A stretch of 64,000 nucleotides of DNA from Tetragonia tetragonoides (GCA_038025085.1 CM076143.1:40159001-40223000), one strand, 5' to 3'. Positions 1 through 13,210 are shown, counted from the stretch's first letter. The notes: a model not told the origin generated them from the letters alone. Numbers and translations are program-made.

Positions 1-3000
1 TATGGCTTTGCCGTTTTGAGATAACAACTGTAGTGCAACAATACGGAGTTGAACAATACCGAACCACACATATTATTAAGTGATCTACTTTGTTATTATT
101 TGGTTAAAGTGTTTACGTTTTGCAATGGGTGGTGTATTGGACAATGTTAGCTAGGGGTCATTCTTTTTTTATATATTTTTGGGCTACGGCTGGTGGTGGT
201 TTTAGGGATTATACCATTACCGATATTCAGTATTGTTGGGGTAATCTGTAAATGTTTTTTTGTAGGATACCCTTTCCTCTTTTCTTCTGCTCAATTTGTT
301 AAATTTTTCCATCTTAAAAAATACTTTTTTTTGTGATTATCTGTAGGGGGAAATAAAGGCCCCCACCACTGCCCCCCAAATTTTAAATAAAGGCATCGAC
401 CATTGTGTACTTTGTTTTCCTTTCATTTTTACGTGTTTCTCGAAAGGCTTTGTATAGAGTAGTATGTGTCCTATTGAAATTGTTTTTTTTTAATTCTTTA
501 CTGTCCCTCAGTGTGAATCTGTGATCCAAGAACAAATTATACACTTCCTAATCACTCAGTTGAATCACGCACCTTTTACTACAGATTTGCTGCTGCTTGG
601 CTCTTTTGTGTTGAGCTGTATGTTCTTGGGCATTTCTTACACCTTACAATGTGCCCAAAAAACAGGGTTCTCAACTGATGAAGAAAAGCAGGTGTTAGGA
701 TTTAAACATAGTTCCAATGTCTTTAGACATCTATTGTTCTATGTAGCCAACCCCCTCTTGTCTTAGACATTTTTCCTACCCTTTTTTTAACAATTCATTC
801 AGCTTTAAACATTACCTTTGTAAATTTGATTGATTGATTCTAGCCTCAAAAATAACCAAATAGTAATTTTCAGAATCAGGCTTTGGATTCACAATTATTC
901 CAATAACATCGACATGTTTGCATAAAACTTCATTTTCATGTACTGTCAATATGGATTGGCTGGTTCGAAATAGTAATCGAATGCGTGCTTTGTTAGAAGT
1001 AAGTCTAGGATATCAATTCATAGTTTCACCATTCTTAAGCCCCCATATTAGATGCTATACATTCTAATTATTTGGTTGAAGAATGTACCTCTTGCAAGAA
1101 CTCTTTTGCTATGTGACTTAGTTGGGATTGTGACAGTTTTCTTTGTACTCGTTAATCCTACACAGAGATCGATAGCAATAGAGATTTTCAAACATAATAA
1201 CAATTGGAGATGTATGAAATTGTACATAAGCAAATGGAGTTCAGACATCAAGTGGTGCATTCAGCAAAAGTGTAGTTGTTTTTGGTCATTTTTTTACAAC
1301 CCATCTTTTATTTTTTCATTTTTGTGCTGCCTCACTGTTTTACATTCTCACTGAATTGTCGTTTTTTTTTTTTTTTTTTGAAATTCATCGGGAAGAAACA
1401 CAGCTTAAAGACGACCAAAGTTGGACTTTGATAATCCTACTTTGCCTTCTCTCTTCTTTCTGTAATAGCAGCTCCATTCACTGCATTTTCATTTCACCTT
1501 TCCCGTAATTCCATTCATATAATTGGGCGAAACACCTTTTTCCCTAGAATTGGCTTGTGCATGTGATTCTAAAAAGTGGTATGTTTTTTGAGAGTGAATG
1601 CAATATTTATTTTTGTAAGCAAAATTGTCCGACGTCGCTTCCGTGCTTCTTGGTACTTTAGAAACTTCTCCATGTTCAGTGCGTAATCTGTTTTCATGTG
1701 TACCCAATTCCAATGTTCATGCAAATATTAAGAAGGCTGAAAAAGTTTGTAGTAGCAGATTAAGAGTATGAAAAGGCTAATTGATGTCAGTTTTGTGCAA
1801 GTATTTTAAGCAGGTGTAGTGCTTTAATAAGTCATTATTGTGATAGAATGCTGAGTCTCTCAATGGTTGTAATGATGAATCAATGACCCATTAATGTCAT
1901 TTAGTATGCCTCATTGACTGGTTGTTTCAATAGGAAGTTCTGGTCTTGGCACTGCTATAGTTTTAAAAATGCAATCAATTAATTTCCTGAGGGGAGTGAT
2001 ACAGAATTGAAAGAGTGGAAAGATGGAGCAGTTTTCAAGAAATTATCAGTTAGGTCTTATGGAATGCCAGAGTGAGCCAGTGACTTGTCCTAGTTTTCTA
2101 GTTTGGTGTGAATGTAGTACCAGCTCAATTATCTGTATGATTATATGTTAGTTATTTAAACTAATATTAGTTTTTAACTACTATTGAACCATTGGAGTGG
2201 AAGGTCCAACACGTGTTTGAATATCACAATGAGTCTTTGACTATTGTATTAGTCTTTTTTGTTTTTTTGGGGTTTGTCCATTATGTTACCTAAGTCAATA
2301 AAAGGGATTCTTGAATCCATGTGTATTTTCCAATGCTCTAGTGTTCAATTTGTGATCTTCTTACCTTTCTAAGTTTGATCTTGATACTATTTTAATACAC
2401 CGGGTTGTCAATTTGGTTGGTTGTTTTAGTTACGTTGCATTTTATGGCACTAAATTGAGCCAAAAAATATTGATATATTTGATTGTGTTAGTGGTTAACC
2501 GCAAATATGGTTTAAAAGTGAAAGAGTTGCGCAAAAATGGAGAATGAAGACAGAATGAACTCAACTGTTTATTCAAAATGAAAGAAATTACAAAGTTCCA
2601 AGTTTGGACTAATGTAATCCCATACCAGACTAAGAAGCTAAACTGACATAATATAGTAACATAAGATACCTTTTGGAAATTTTGGGAAATGCAACAAAAC
2701 TTAGCCATATAATCATAACCTAGATATGGCCTCATTTCTATTTCTAAAACTCTTTTCATTCTGAATCTTCAATCTACTCTTTTTGGTTCAATTGTTTTTG
2801 TCTGTGGGGCTGGTTTCCTCTTCCTCATCATTAGAGTTGCTTAGCCTAAAAACCAACATGTTTCGTCAGTATATTGTTTTTCCCTTTGTTCCTTTTTCGT
2901 TTAGTAGTTAGAATTCACACCTTAACCGACGTTTTTTCTGTTTTGGTCCTCTTTCACTTTCATCAGGAACATCATGATTTTGGGTTGAGTTTGCTCTCAC

Positions 3001-3480
3001 TTCTGGCTCAACGGCGAGTGTGCTCTCTATAGGAATTTCATTTGGAGGGAGGGGCCATTACAGGATTCTGGAATTAAAAAATCATTATCACTTTGTTAGA
3101 AATTACATATGGTATTCAGCTTGTATTAGAAAGGATGTCTTTGTGGCTACTTCTTTTACCTCGGCACTGTTCGTATCTTCTAGAATTGATTCGGCCAAGA
3201 CCTTGTTTGCAGTGAAACTTTGTTTATAAGCAGTTTTGTTGTAAGTTGTAAGTTTCACGCGACATAGGATTTGCTAGTAAGATTTTTGATCAAGGATGGC
3301 AGCTCACCCTCATATTCTCCACCCTATAGATGTGTTTTTTTCAATGTAAATAGAGTATTCAGTACCGTTTGGAATAATTATAAGGAGTTATTCATAGACT
3401 TAAATACGAGATTGTTTTCTATTTTTTAAAAAACATTAAAGGTGCCTCCTTCTTTGCTTCCATATCATATAGAGTGGTGG
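1..3480. other. AT-rich non-coding stretch, no gene supported
   Basis: I see no convincing gene here. The longest open frame on the plus strand (521-766, 81 codons) has two hydrophobic stretches but no family resemblance that I recognise, and the base composition around it looks intronic or intergenic. Poly-T runs occur at about 1363-1379. The stretch may include 3' flanking sequence of the RPA1-like pseudogene that ends near 3490 on the minus strand. Confidence 0.4.
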
Positions 3481-3489
3481 CCAGTTGCC

Positions 3490-5725
3490 CAGTCATCTTC
3501 TAAGCTTCTTCATCAAAAACAATGAACTTGGTTGTCCCAGATTCATCGTTTACTCCAAACTCCAACCGATACCTATACAAAGTGAATGTAAGGTGGACAT
3601 AATTAGTAAAATCTCATTTTTCTTGTATAGCTTTTGAAACATTTTTGAAGGGTAGAATTACATAATTACCTTAGCCTTGCATCATCCATCACCTTTCGAC
3701 AATGGCTACACCAAAATTGGTCTCCAGAAGGTTTGATTAACCTCTTGCACCGAAAGCATGAATTGTAATACCAGCCATTGTTGTTGCATATGTTTAAAAT
3801 GGAGGCTTGACAGAAGAAATTTGTTCCCTGTATTTTGCAAATATATATGTGAGGGGCTGATTGTGTATATGCTTGAAGTTATTGCCTTTTAAAAAATGTA
3901 CTTAAATCTTCGAAATCAGTGACCACAACATCCAATATTTCTCCAATTGTTTTCTTATTCGAAAGAATTACATCTCGACTAATTCTTTGACCAAGGGCCT
4001 CCAGAGATTTGACGTTATCGTAACCATCACTTGGTCTAGAAGTTAAGTATTCAAGTCAGAATGAAGAAAGAGAGGCTATTTCATTAGTAACACACTCAAC
4101 ATTACCAGGGTGACATCACCAAATGGAACCTTTGGAATTTTAATGGAAACTATGTACATGTTGTGTGTCTGGTAGGAATGTTAAACAATGATGACACTTC
4201 TCAGATGACAGGCAACAAAAAGGAACAAAAATAAAGCTAACAATGGTCAGATGTGAAGTTTAAAAGTTTCCTAAATATGTGGCATATACATGCTTGGTGG
4301 CCGGATTACAGAAAATCATTTCAAAGGGGGGACTATTATATGAAAAATTGTTTGCGGAAAGAAATATGTAGTTGCCATGATTGGATAAAAATTGAAAGAT
4401 TAACAATGCAATAGATCAATATCATAAGTTTTAAACTTCCAGAAAATATGTCTTTTCTTTGACTCTAACAACATCCTACTGCTACCCATCCATAGCACAT
4501 TTTAGGTGTTGTTTATTTTTTTTTAAAAAGAAACAAATACTTAAGCAGTCCTTGTTGTTCAGTTATAAGCAGGGTTTATGAAATTTAAGCGTACCTATAT
4601 TTTCCCTTGAACTCAGAAACTTCAAGAACATCCAGGTTTAGGTATATTTTTGTAGCAGTGGTTATTGACAAAGTAGTGCAATCTACAAAGAGTAATTGTG
4701 AAGTGCAGTTTAATACATATAATACATGTTCGAAAACGCATAAATAGTGTTAAAATAATTTGGAAGGATCAAATATTGACGGTAAGAAGAGTTTAGTTGC
4801 AAGAATGTCTCAAGTGTTAACTCACTCATATATTTTTTCACCATATTTGAAGTGAACACACCAACAATGATAGTATCAACCAGAAGAGCACGTTGTTCTT
4901 GATAGTCAACAGCGCTACGGTCCCAAAGCGTAATTCTAACCCTTTTTTCCCTACAACATAATGGCATATACGAATTTGATTATATAACAGAGATAACTAT
5001 AAATCAACTATTTGATGGGTCTGTTAATTGCGAAGCGTACCATATGTCTTCCAGTTCTAAGGTGAGGAAATTGACATTTTTTCCATTCGTCTTTGTCTTT
5101 TGAACGTTCCCTTCGCGAACCACTCGACCAATTACATCTACAAAGAAATGACTATGTGTAATATGGAACTTTAAAAATTTAGAAGTACAAAAAATAGGTC
5201 GCAAAGATCTGAATACCTATCAGAAGGTAGTCTTGTCCTTTCCGATCATCAATCTTGTCAAAATCCACTAAATCAAATCGATGCCTGGGGAAACTTTCAT
5301 CTCCATTGGGTACCTCTGTCACAATAGTGTTGGCAAACAGCTGCAGCATCAACTTGTTGTCTGCTACAACACGATATTTGGTTCGATTCTCAATAACAGA
5401 GAAGTTTCGAATGGTGCAAAATTCCACCTTCATTAAAAACGCCACGAAAGCAATGTGCAATAATACCCTTGATTGTAGCATGAATATAACATCCCTATTA
5501 AAAGGCAACTACAATCAGTACACAAATCAAATACTTTAAAAAGGTGGTGGTCTAATTTCCAAAACGGAATACCTTTTCATCAATAAGGACCAAGTCAGTG
5601 CTCATTAGCTCTCTGTTGTTTTTGATGTTGAAGGCATCCCATAATCGAGAAACTCGGACCTTAACCCTGGCATTATCAATATCATGTGTCAAGTTCTGAA
5701 GGGAAGTGTAGTTGTTAGAACCCAT
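3490..5725 (-). pseudogene. Replication protein A 70-kDa (RPA1)-like gene, broken
   Basis: Spliced minus-strand gene of the RPA1/replication factor A type, whose proteins bind single-stranded DNA through OB folds. Exon 1 starts at the ATG at 5725 (MGSNNYTSLQNL, then VKVRVSRLWDAF and LVLIDEK) and ends at a GT donor near 5569. The next exon (about 5495-5215) reads IHATIKG and then, in another frame, FCTIRNFSVIENRTKYRVV, so a one-base indel splits it. Further exons lie near 5140-5037 (VIGRVVREGN) and 4950-4830 (VRITLWDRSAVDY). The C-terminal zinc-finger exon (about 3840-3650) shows GWYYNSCFRC and FWCSHC, the usual C-x2-C...C-x2-C of the RPA1 C domain. An in-frame TAG follows FIVFDEEA near 3502, although homology-like sequence continues. 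The frameshift plus the stop argue for a pseudogene. RPA1-like genes also travel on plant Helitrons, but no Rep/helicase is seen here. Confidence 0.8.
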
Positions 5726-6916
5726 TTTTGTTAAACAGCTTAAGATAGGTAAGAGAATGAAAAGCAGGAGTGACTGGTATGGCTAAAATTATTCTTCAAC
5801 CTCAATATTTATAAGCCAATTGAGGAGTGATAGGATGAAATAATTGCAGGGGGGAGTAACGACAATTAGCAGAGTAATTGCCAATTGAGGAGTGATAGGA
5901 TGTTAATTTGAGGAATTATAATTATAAATCATCAATAGCACATAAGTTACCAATCAATATGAATAATGAAACCATCAGATGAAAGAGGCTGCAGATGAGT
6001 CTTTCTAAATTCTAATTGTATCAAGAATTAAAGTGTAAATGAGTAATAACCTAGGGCATCAAAGCTAATAACCCTTTGTTTTAAAAAGTCTAATTGAATC
6101 ATGGTTGTTTACCAGGAAAATTAACTCTGCTTAGTCTAAATACCATGAAACTGTTTGAAGACAGAAATTGAAGAGACAACATATTTAATGCTAAAATTTA
6201 GTTTACTGATATAACCTACTGCCCCAAATAAAATTGAAAAATAAATAAAACTTAAAATAAAATAAAAAGGAAATTCTTACCAATTTCACCATAGATCTGC
6301 TTCATTTGAGAGTTCTTGAGCTAAGTTTCTTCAATGGCGAATATTCATTGAGCCCCTGCAATAGAATTTCGAAATTTAGAAATAACAAAATACAATAACC
6401 CTAAAAAGTGGCCACAATGATTCAACTTTGGCATCTATGGGTAAAGTGTAACAATTAGAAAATCACTTACAAAGTACCAAAACAGGCAAAACAATGAACC
6501 TTGAAGAAACCATGAGACCAAACAAAAGAAAAGAAAGAGAAGGGGGCTGTTGGATATTTGGCTATTTGCGTACCTCCCCCTTCTTCTCATTAGTGTTTTT
6601 TTTTTTTTTGTTTTTTTTTAAATCACTCTCTTTTGCAATTGTTACTATCATTGCTTAGTGGTAGTAATACGTGGCTTATTACTTCCATTGCTTAGTGGTA
6701 GTAATATACGTGGCTATTCCTTGACTTCATTTTTTTTTTTGGGGTATAAAACGGTTCACTTAATGAAGACAGAGCAAGGGCCAATTTGCTTACTTTAGTT
6801 AGGGATGGGAATAATAATGACTCACCTAAACAACAAATAATGATGACTAAGCTAAATGAGTATGACATGGATGCTTATGTAGGCGTCCTATGTGTTGTCA
6901 ACACACGAAGAAGGAC

Positions 6917-6918
<2 letters not shown>
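5726..6918. other. Non-coding spacer with two short duplications
   Basis: No gene seen. A 22-bp stretch beginning CCAATTGAGGAGTGATAGG occurs near 5816 and again near 5880. A second short tandem duplication (CATTGCTTAGTGGTAGTAAT) lies at about 6649-6715. The rest is AT-rich with poly-T runs near 6597-6620 and 6730. Confidence 0.5.

Positions 6919-6986
<68 letters not shown>
6919..6986. repeat. (TA)n microsatellite
   Basis: About 68 bases of uninterrupted alternating AT. It directly abuts the left terminus of the inverted-repeat element at 6987; a shorter (TA)n continues on the other side at 8386-8410, so the element sits inside one dinucleotide tract. Confidence 0.97.
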
Positions 6987-6988
<2 letters not shown>

Positions 6989-8385
6989 GTTTTTTGCTTA
7001 AAACTACCTTCGGTTTAGCACTTTTTGTTTAAAACTACCGCGATTTCGCAACTTTGTGAGAAACTACCTTGTTTCCTTTTTTTTGCCAAAGACTACCATT
7101 TGACGGAAAAATGACTAACGGGGTTAACTTTGAGTGTAAAATACCATATTACCCCTCACTTAAGTTAGTTGACTGAGTCAAAATCATTTTCCTCTCTTTA
7201 TCCCCTTTTATTTCCCCCCCCCCCCCCCCCCCTCTTTTATTCCCTTTTATTTCCCCCCCTTTTTTCCCCTATTATTTCTTTATAATAGATTACATCACGT
7301 ATGCCACAATTAATTTCAACTTCATGTATTCAACCCATAAATGCCATAAGCCAAATTTGCACAGTTCAAATCTCACTAGAACCATACCTAAAACTCGACT
7401 CACAATCCCACGAGTTTCTACATATACAGCAAGGTACAACCACAAAATCCCACAAATTTCAGAAATAAAGCAATTACAACTTATTCAAAAGCCAAAATCA
7501 AATTCAGAAAACTATCCATTATGACTTGCAATTTCTGCATAATCCACAACGAAATTTCTAGAAAATGACCACAATAACTCGCAAAATCAGCAAGTACCAC
7601 CTCAGGATTGCGCCATTGTAGAAGTTTAGGGTTCTTATATTTCAAGAATCAAGCTTAAATTTCCAAAATAAATCAATAATTAAAATTAATTTAATCGAAT
7701 GTGGAAAATTGCTATAAGAGCTTTAGCACAATTTCATATGCAAAGTAAATTTAAAGGAATAGATTGAGATTTGTTTTAAGAGATTTGGTGGAACATCGAC
7801 GATGAGAGATCCGTCTATCAAAACCCTAGACTTTCGTAAACCCCAGATCAGGGCCTCCAATGAGCTTTGCCATAGGGGGTAATGGTTGAAGTGGACTTGG
7901 AGAATGAGGACTCTTCACTTGCGATGCATTTCCGGTAGTGAGGACCACTCGAAGCAGGTGCTAGAACTTTTTTGCCATTCGCATGTTGGATCAAATATGA
8001 TGGTTTAGTAGTTAAGCACGATTGGTGGCTCGATGGAGATCGAGTTGTTGAAGAAGAAGAAAAAACAGGGGAGGAGAGAGAAGTGAAAGTGGAGATCGAG
8101 TTGTTGAAGAAGAAGAAAAAACAGGGGAGGAGAGAGAAGTGACAGTGGGTGGTCAGGTGGTCAGGTGCAAAATGGAAATGTCACGTGTTTTTGGTTCATA
8201 AATGAGGGGTATTATGGTCAAATCAAGTTGTTCACACTCAAAGTTAACCCCGTTAGTCATTTTTCCGTCAAATGGTAGTCTTTGGCAAAAAAAAATGGAA
8301 ACAAGGTAGTTTCTCACAAAGTTGCGAAATCGCGGTAGTTTTAAACAAAAAGTGCTAAACTTCAGTAGTTTTAAGCAAAATACCC
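6987..8385. mobile_element. Non-autonomous DNA transposon with ~180-bp terminal inverted repeats (MULE-like)
   Basis: The left end begins GGGTTTTTTGCTTAAAACTA; the right end, read on the minus strand, begins GGGTATTTTGCTTAAAACTA. The inverted similarity continues inward for about 180 bp on each side (to about 7165 and 8200), through a shared block reading GGGGTTAACTTTGAGTGT. Long inverted termini and lack of a transposase fit a non-autonomous Mutator-like element; this class call is inference from the long termini only. No target duplication can be read because both sides are (TA)n. The interior has no credible ORF, a poly-C run near 7216-7242, and a 56-bp tandem duplication (8035-8090 and 8091-8146) rich in GAAGAAGAAGAAA. 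Confidence 0.8.
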
Positions 8386-8410
8386 TATATATATATATAT
8401 ATATATATAT

Positions 8411-8935
8411 GGTTACTTTTATCTCCATGCTTCGCACGAACTCGTGAATATCTCTCGAAAATGAATATAACTTCTTCTAAGTGATACCTCATAAGCATGC
8501 CTGTTTTATACTGCAAAACTAATTCTATATTTGACTATTTTAACATTTTAGTGTGAATTGGTCTACATCTAAAATAGAATGAATGTAAAGAATATTAATT
8601 AATTTGAAAATATTAAGGCTAGTTCAAAATTCCAAAAAGAAGAAAAACAAATTTTAACGAAGTAAGATTTATAACGGTTAGTCTGTTAGAGTTACGTAAG
8701 TAAAAATATGTTTCTTTGTAGTTTGAAATAATATGCAAAAAATCATATAATAAAGTCGAGCAATGATATACGTGCGAGATTTGGATGATATGTGTTAAGC
8801 TACGGGGAAAAGTTGTGGACATGTAGCATCCACGTGTCATTTTCACACGAACATTCCGTCACATGTTTATCTACATGTTTATCAGTGCACGAAAATGACC
8901 CAACTGGTGTGTGTGTGTATTTTATATATATATAT
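8411..8935. other. Non-coding spacer
   Basis: AT-rich, no ORF of note. It ends in a (GT)n/(TA)n tract at about 8909-8936 that borders the next inverted-repeat unit. Confidence 0.5.
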
Positions 8936-9144
8936 AGTAGGGATCTGGTCAGAAGGGATGCTACGGTGAGATGGTGAGAAGAGATCCTAGCCATCCATTT
9001 CACTGATCCAACACTCCATATTCACTCCATGTCATTAATGACAGATTCGTAAATAAACCAACCAGTGGCATGAACAAAGGCTCAAAGACCTTGAAAAAAA
9101 AAAAGAAAAAACACTCAAACGCGTACTGGATTGAGAAATCTTCT

Positions 9145-9225
9145 TCCCCCCCCCCCTCTCCTCTTTCACACACTCTCTCTCTCCTCTCTCCTCTCTCCTC
9201 TCTCCTCTCTCTTTCTCTCTCCTTG
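9145..9225. repeat. CT-rich microsatellite
   Basis: Poly-C followed by repeated CTCTCTCCT-type units. Such pyrimidine tracts are common in plant 5' leaders, but no supported coding sequence follows. Confidence 0.8.
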
Positions 9226-10628
9226 ACATATGCTTCTATCGCTTTTTCTGCGTCATTCGCCTATGCTTGGCAGTTCCTGATCGAAGAACATCGATGAGTC
9301 GAACTGGGAGAACCTAAACAAATATTCAATCAATTTTTTAGGTCAAATTTGTAATTCTTGCGTGTAATTTGTTGAACTAGGGTTTGGTGTTTGTGTTTGG
9401 GGCAGAATTTATAAGCTTTTCATCGATTTACGGTAACTTTGATCCATTAATGCCAAATTTGGTTTTATTTCATAGCTATTCAATGTATCCAGAAGTTTGG
9501 GGATTTTTATTAGGGCTTTTGTACGAGATTCTAGCTCCCCTTGTTCTCATACTGTGCTTGTTATGTTCACTCTTTGGTAGTAGAATTGAAGTTTAGTGAC
9601 GGTTGATAGTGAGACTAGGGTTGTATGTTTTTTGTTGTAAATTTGTTGCTCACTTAAGGAATGAGTTATGAAGGCAAATTGCAATATGAAGCTTTCGAAC
9701 TTGCAAGCATGCAGATAAGTTGTCTGTTTACTATCTTTCTTCTAATTATTATTCTAATGGCTGTTATAAGATAATTGTAACTTAAAGGTCACTTATGTGA
9801 GAAAACAGGGTCATTTGAAGAGAAATTATGATGACAATTTCTGTAGTTGAATTGCTTCTTCAATGGATAAATAATCTTTGTTGTGTATGACAATTGGCAT
9901 TCTCAACAAATACTAATGCAAGATAGTGATACACCCCTCTTGTCGTTCAACATATATTAATTCAACTAGTGACGTAGTGTACTCTATAAGTGATCCTATA
10001 TAGTCCTATAAGTGACCCCTTGCTCTTATTAAAGTGACCGCACGCATCTTATGTTTTACATATTAATTCTAGTTTCTTGTTTATTGAAATTGATATTATC
10101 CTAGTACATGTAGCATTTGTGTTATTCAGGAATCAAGAGGAATAAAAAATGGAGCTTAGATTTATTCAACACTGTAGTTTTTCCTATGAACGAAACAGTG
10201 TTTATTGGACAATTTTAGTTGCTCTTTAGTTAGTACTTGGTGTAAGCTGAAAGTGTCATAAATGGAATTAATTGATAGTACTATATGTTAGCAGAGCAGG
10301 TCAGTAGCAGGAGGAAGAGGAACAGCCAACGTTATGCTGTTGGTGTAAACTTGCATATCCTTGCTTGTTGCCTTCCAGTAGCCACTTCTCGTAGCTTGGT
10401 TAGTCCGCAACCCCGTTGGGTACTTCCTGTCTCTTAAGCTGTAGAAATACCACTCCTTTTCTCTTATTTTAGCCCTTTATGAACCCCATTTCACATAAAT
10501 TAACACAATCACTAGTCAGTACTAGTACATAATTATACAGTACTTGACCGGAATATGTAAATTATGCAATGAGCACTATATTAGTACCATTTTGAGATAC
10601 ATAGTTCCGTATTGTGAGATACAAGGAA

Positions 10629-10697
10629 GCCTATTAGCTCAATTGGTAGAGCAATGTGCTTCGCACAATGAATGTAGGTTCGAATCCTACATAGGCT
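10629..10697 (+). repeat. tRNA-like cloverleaf repeat A
   Basis: Acceptor-like arms GCCTAT and ATAGGC, a D-arm with A-box-like TAGCTCAATTGGTAGAGC, and a T-arm GTAGG-TTCGAAT-CCTAC with a perfect B box. The anticodon arm is abnormal: TGTGC and GCACA pair with only three bases between them, leaving no seven-base anticodon loop. It therefore cannot be a decoding tRNA. It is probably a tRNA-derived repeat; the A and B boxes could still support Pol III transcription (inference). Confidence 0.75.
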
Positions 10698-11165
10698 ACT
10701 ATTTGATAATTTGGTTCACTTTTTGTTGTGCGAGGGATCACTTAAAAGGATAGTGAAAGAAAAGTAAGTATCAATATTTACAAACTAAGAATTAATAGTA
10801 AACCTCAATAAGATTGGGGGTCACTTAATAAATAGAGAGGGGTCACTTTTAGTACTATCTAGGGTCACTTATTGTATTTATTTTTTGAAATACCAAGAAA
10901 GCAGGGCATGAATGGTCAACATGCAACCGTACAAAGACTCAAGTGCAGGGTCACTTATAGAATGGTGTAAGAACATGTCAATATCAACAAACTAAAAATT
11001 TGAAGTTTACTTCAATAAGATTGAGGGTCACTTGAAAAAGAGAGAGGGGTCACTCATAAGACTGTGCAATGTCACTTATAGCATACACTAACTGAATTAC
11101 TAGTTGTTGAGCACTAAAAAGGGAGAGGGGTTACTTCTAAAATGTATTGATTCAGAATAACCATA

Positions 11166-11235
11166 AGTCTATATGGGATTTGAACCCACATCTTTTGTGC
11201 ATTGCACAAATGCTCTACCATTGAGCTAATAGACT
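11166..11235 (-). repeat. tRNA-like cloverleaf repeat B
   Basis: Minus-strand copy of the same family: arms AGTCTAT and ATAGACT, D-arm GCTCAATGGTAGAGC, T-arm with GGTTCAAATCC, and a central stem TTTGTGC/GCACAAA with a three-base loop. The acceptor differs from copy A by paired changes on both sides (GCCTAT/ATAGGC against GTCTAT/ATAGAC), so pairing is kept. It faces copy A in an inverted pair spanning 607 bp. Confidence 0.75.
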
Positions 11236-11977
11236 AAAAAGGACAAGTAGTTGTCTATGGCCTTTACAGTCCCAACTCAAAAGAGGTGTCATTCAGACAC
11301 TTCATCAACAAATAAAAGCAATTGTCATTCAATCAATTACAGACATATAATTAATGTAGCCATTTAAGGCAGACATGGCTGCAGAAGCAGAGAAAGGGAG
11401 GAAACCAGTAGTAGTGTATTACCGTAAAAAGAAGGTTCATTTAGAACAAGAACAACAAATCAAACGAAAAATACCAAAATAAGGAAGGGGGTCACTTTTA
11501 CAGAACAAAGGGATAATTTAATTTTTCATTTTGGAGTTACTTAAAGAAACAGAAATCAAATCTTTAACTAATCACATAGATATCACCCTTTAAAGTGGAA
11601 GATTGAAAATAAGTCACTTTGACAATAACTAAGGGGTCAATTATACTTAATAAAAGGGTTAATTATGCTGAATAAAGGGGTCACTACAAGTTCTATAAGG
11701 GATCACTTTATCAAAAAGCTTTTCATTATGCTACTAATCAAAACTATAAAGGCAGTAAAGTTCACAACATGAGTATATTTAGCATATATAAACCCACTTC
11801 AATCCCTAAACCTAAGAACATGGGTCACTTAAACTAACAACAAGAGTCACTATAATGAGCCTTCACAAAGGTCACTCTTTAGTTAAACTAGGGTCACTTT
11901 TATGTTAAACATAGGTCATTTTGTAGCCTAATATGCTAACTTCTTCTTGTTTTGTTTTTTTTTTTGAAATATTGAAG

Positions 11978-12045
11978 GTTATGTAGGATTTGAACCTGAA
12001 CCTGTGATATATATAGGATGCACGGGGCACTACACTAATATACTC
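11978..12045 (-). repeat. Degenerate tRNA-like copy
   Basis: Only the T-arm/3' side is clear on the minus strand (GGTTCAAATCCTACATAACC). The rest is eroded by an AT-rich stretch. I count it as a decayed family member. Confidence 0.35.
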
Positions 12046-12710
12046 TTGTTAAAGTGACCACATCGTCTTTATAGCATAGACAGTATAATGAAGTAGCTCA
12101 TCTGGAATATCCATGTTTGAGCATCTGCGGCAAGGAAGAAGAATATCCATGATTAAGCTACCTGCAACCTTAATTAGTTTTCCTACCGTCTAAGTTTTTT
12201 TTAGTAATTGTTTTCTGTTTATTTTCCTTTTCAGATGAGAGCTGGATGTATTATGTATTTAACCGTGTTTTAGGGATCTGGAGGTAATAAAATCAATCTT
12301 TTACTGTACAAAAGAAAAGGCATGGATTTCAAAACATAGGCTTTCATTTGATCAAACACAAAACCAATGATCAGTACATTGAGTCACTTTTTGGTTACAC
12401 AATGGTCAATTTTTAGTCACACATGGATCACTTTTTTTGTTCAAGTATGGTCATTTTTATATCAAACAGAGACAATGTAGTTGAATTATCAGCAGAGTCA
12501 CAAAAAATTCATACAAGTAACCCTAATTTCTAAACGATCTTTTATCAAACTAACAGGTTCTTTTTCCTGCCGTCAGCTGCATGGAATCAATAATGAGAAA
12601 AAGGAGGGGTGTACCTGATTACCACGTCATCACTCCAATATCCACAATTAAATCCACGAATCTTCTACCGTCCCCAAACCTAAGCAATATTCGCACCGCC
12701 CCTAAAAGGG

Positions 12711-13210
12711 CATGTCCTACAAACCTGGCAACTGTTTTAAGACGGCTTAGGGTTTGGGGACGGTTTCGGGGACTACCGTCCCCAAACCCTAAGCACTCTT
12801 TGCACCCCGCGCAAAAATAGATACCCTAAACCCCAATGGGGTCGGTGTAAACTCTACACTTAATAAACCCTAAAACTTGATTCAACCTAAACCGAGTGGC
12901 AAATGCACAAAAAAATCCGTATGAATTAACTTAAAAGCACATGTCGTACAAACCTAACAACAGTTTTTAGACGGCTTAGGGTTTGGGGACGGTCCCCAAA
13001 CCCTAAGTACTCTTTGCCCCCCTTGCAAGAAAAGATACCCTAAACCTCAATGGGGGTCGGTGTAAACTCTACACTTAATGAACCCTAAAACTTGATTCAA
13101 CCAAAATCGAGGGGAAAATGCTCAAAAAAGTCCGGATGAATTTAAAAGCGCATGTCGTATAAACCTGGTAACACTTTTAAGATGGCTTACCCTAAGCACC
13201 CTTCGCACAC
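12711..13210. repeat. Two-and-a-bit tandem copies of a ~210-230 bp unit containing perfect palindromes
   Basis: Units start at CATGTC near 12711, 12940 and 13151 (periods 229 and 211). Each full unit carries GGCTTAGGGTTTGGGGACGG followed by its reverse complement, with a 14-base centre in unit 1 and essentially none in unit 2. Unit 3 has lost the palindrome and keeps only a short flank. CCCTAAACC/CCCTAAAAC tracts look telomere-like but are not a telomere array. Another half-copy (CCGTCCCCAAACC) lies near 12668. Confidence 0.8.

Noticed and set aside
10629..10697. Functional tRNA gene
   Set aside because: The anticodon arm has a three-base loop, so no anticodon can be assigned, and several diverged copies exist.
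11375..11482. Short ORF starting MAAEAEKGRKPVVVYYRKKK
   Set aside because: Only 35 codons, in the motif-rich non-coding domain; attractive basic peptide but no supporting evidence.
12760..13130. Interstitial telomere array
   Set aside because: CCCTAAA-like words are few and lie inside a larger tandem unit; there is no continuous (CCCTAAA)n run.
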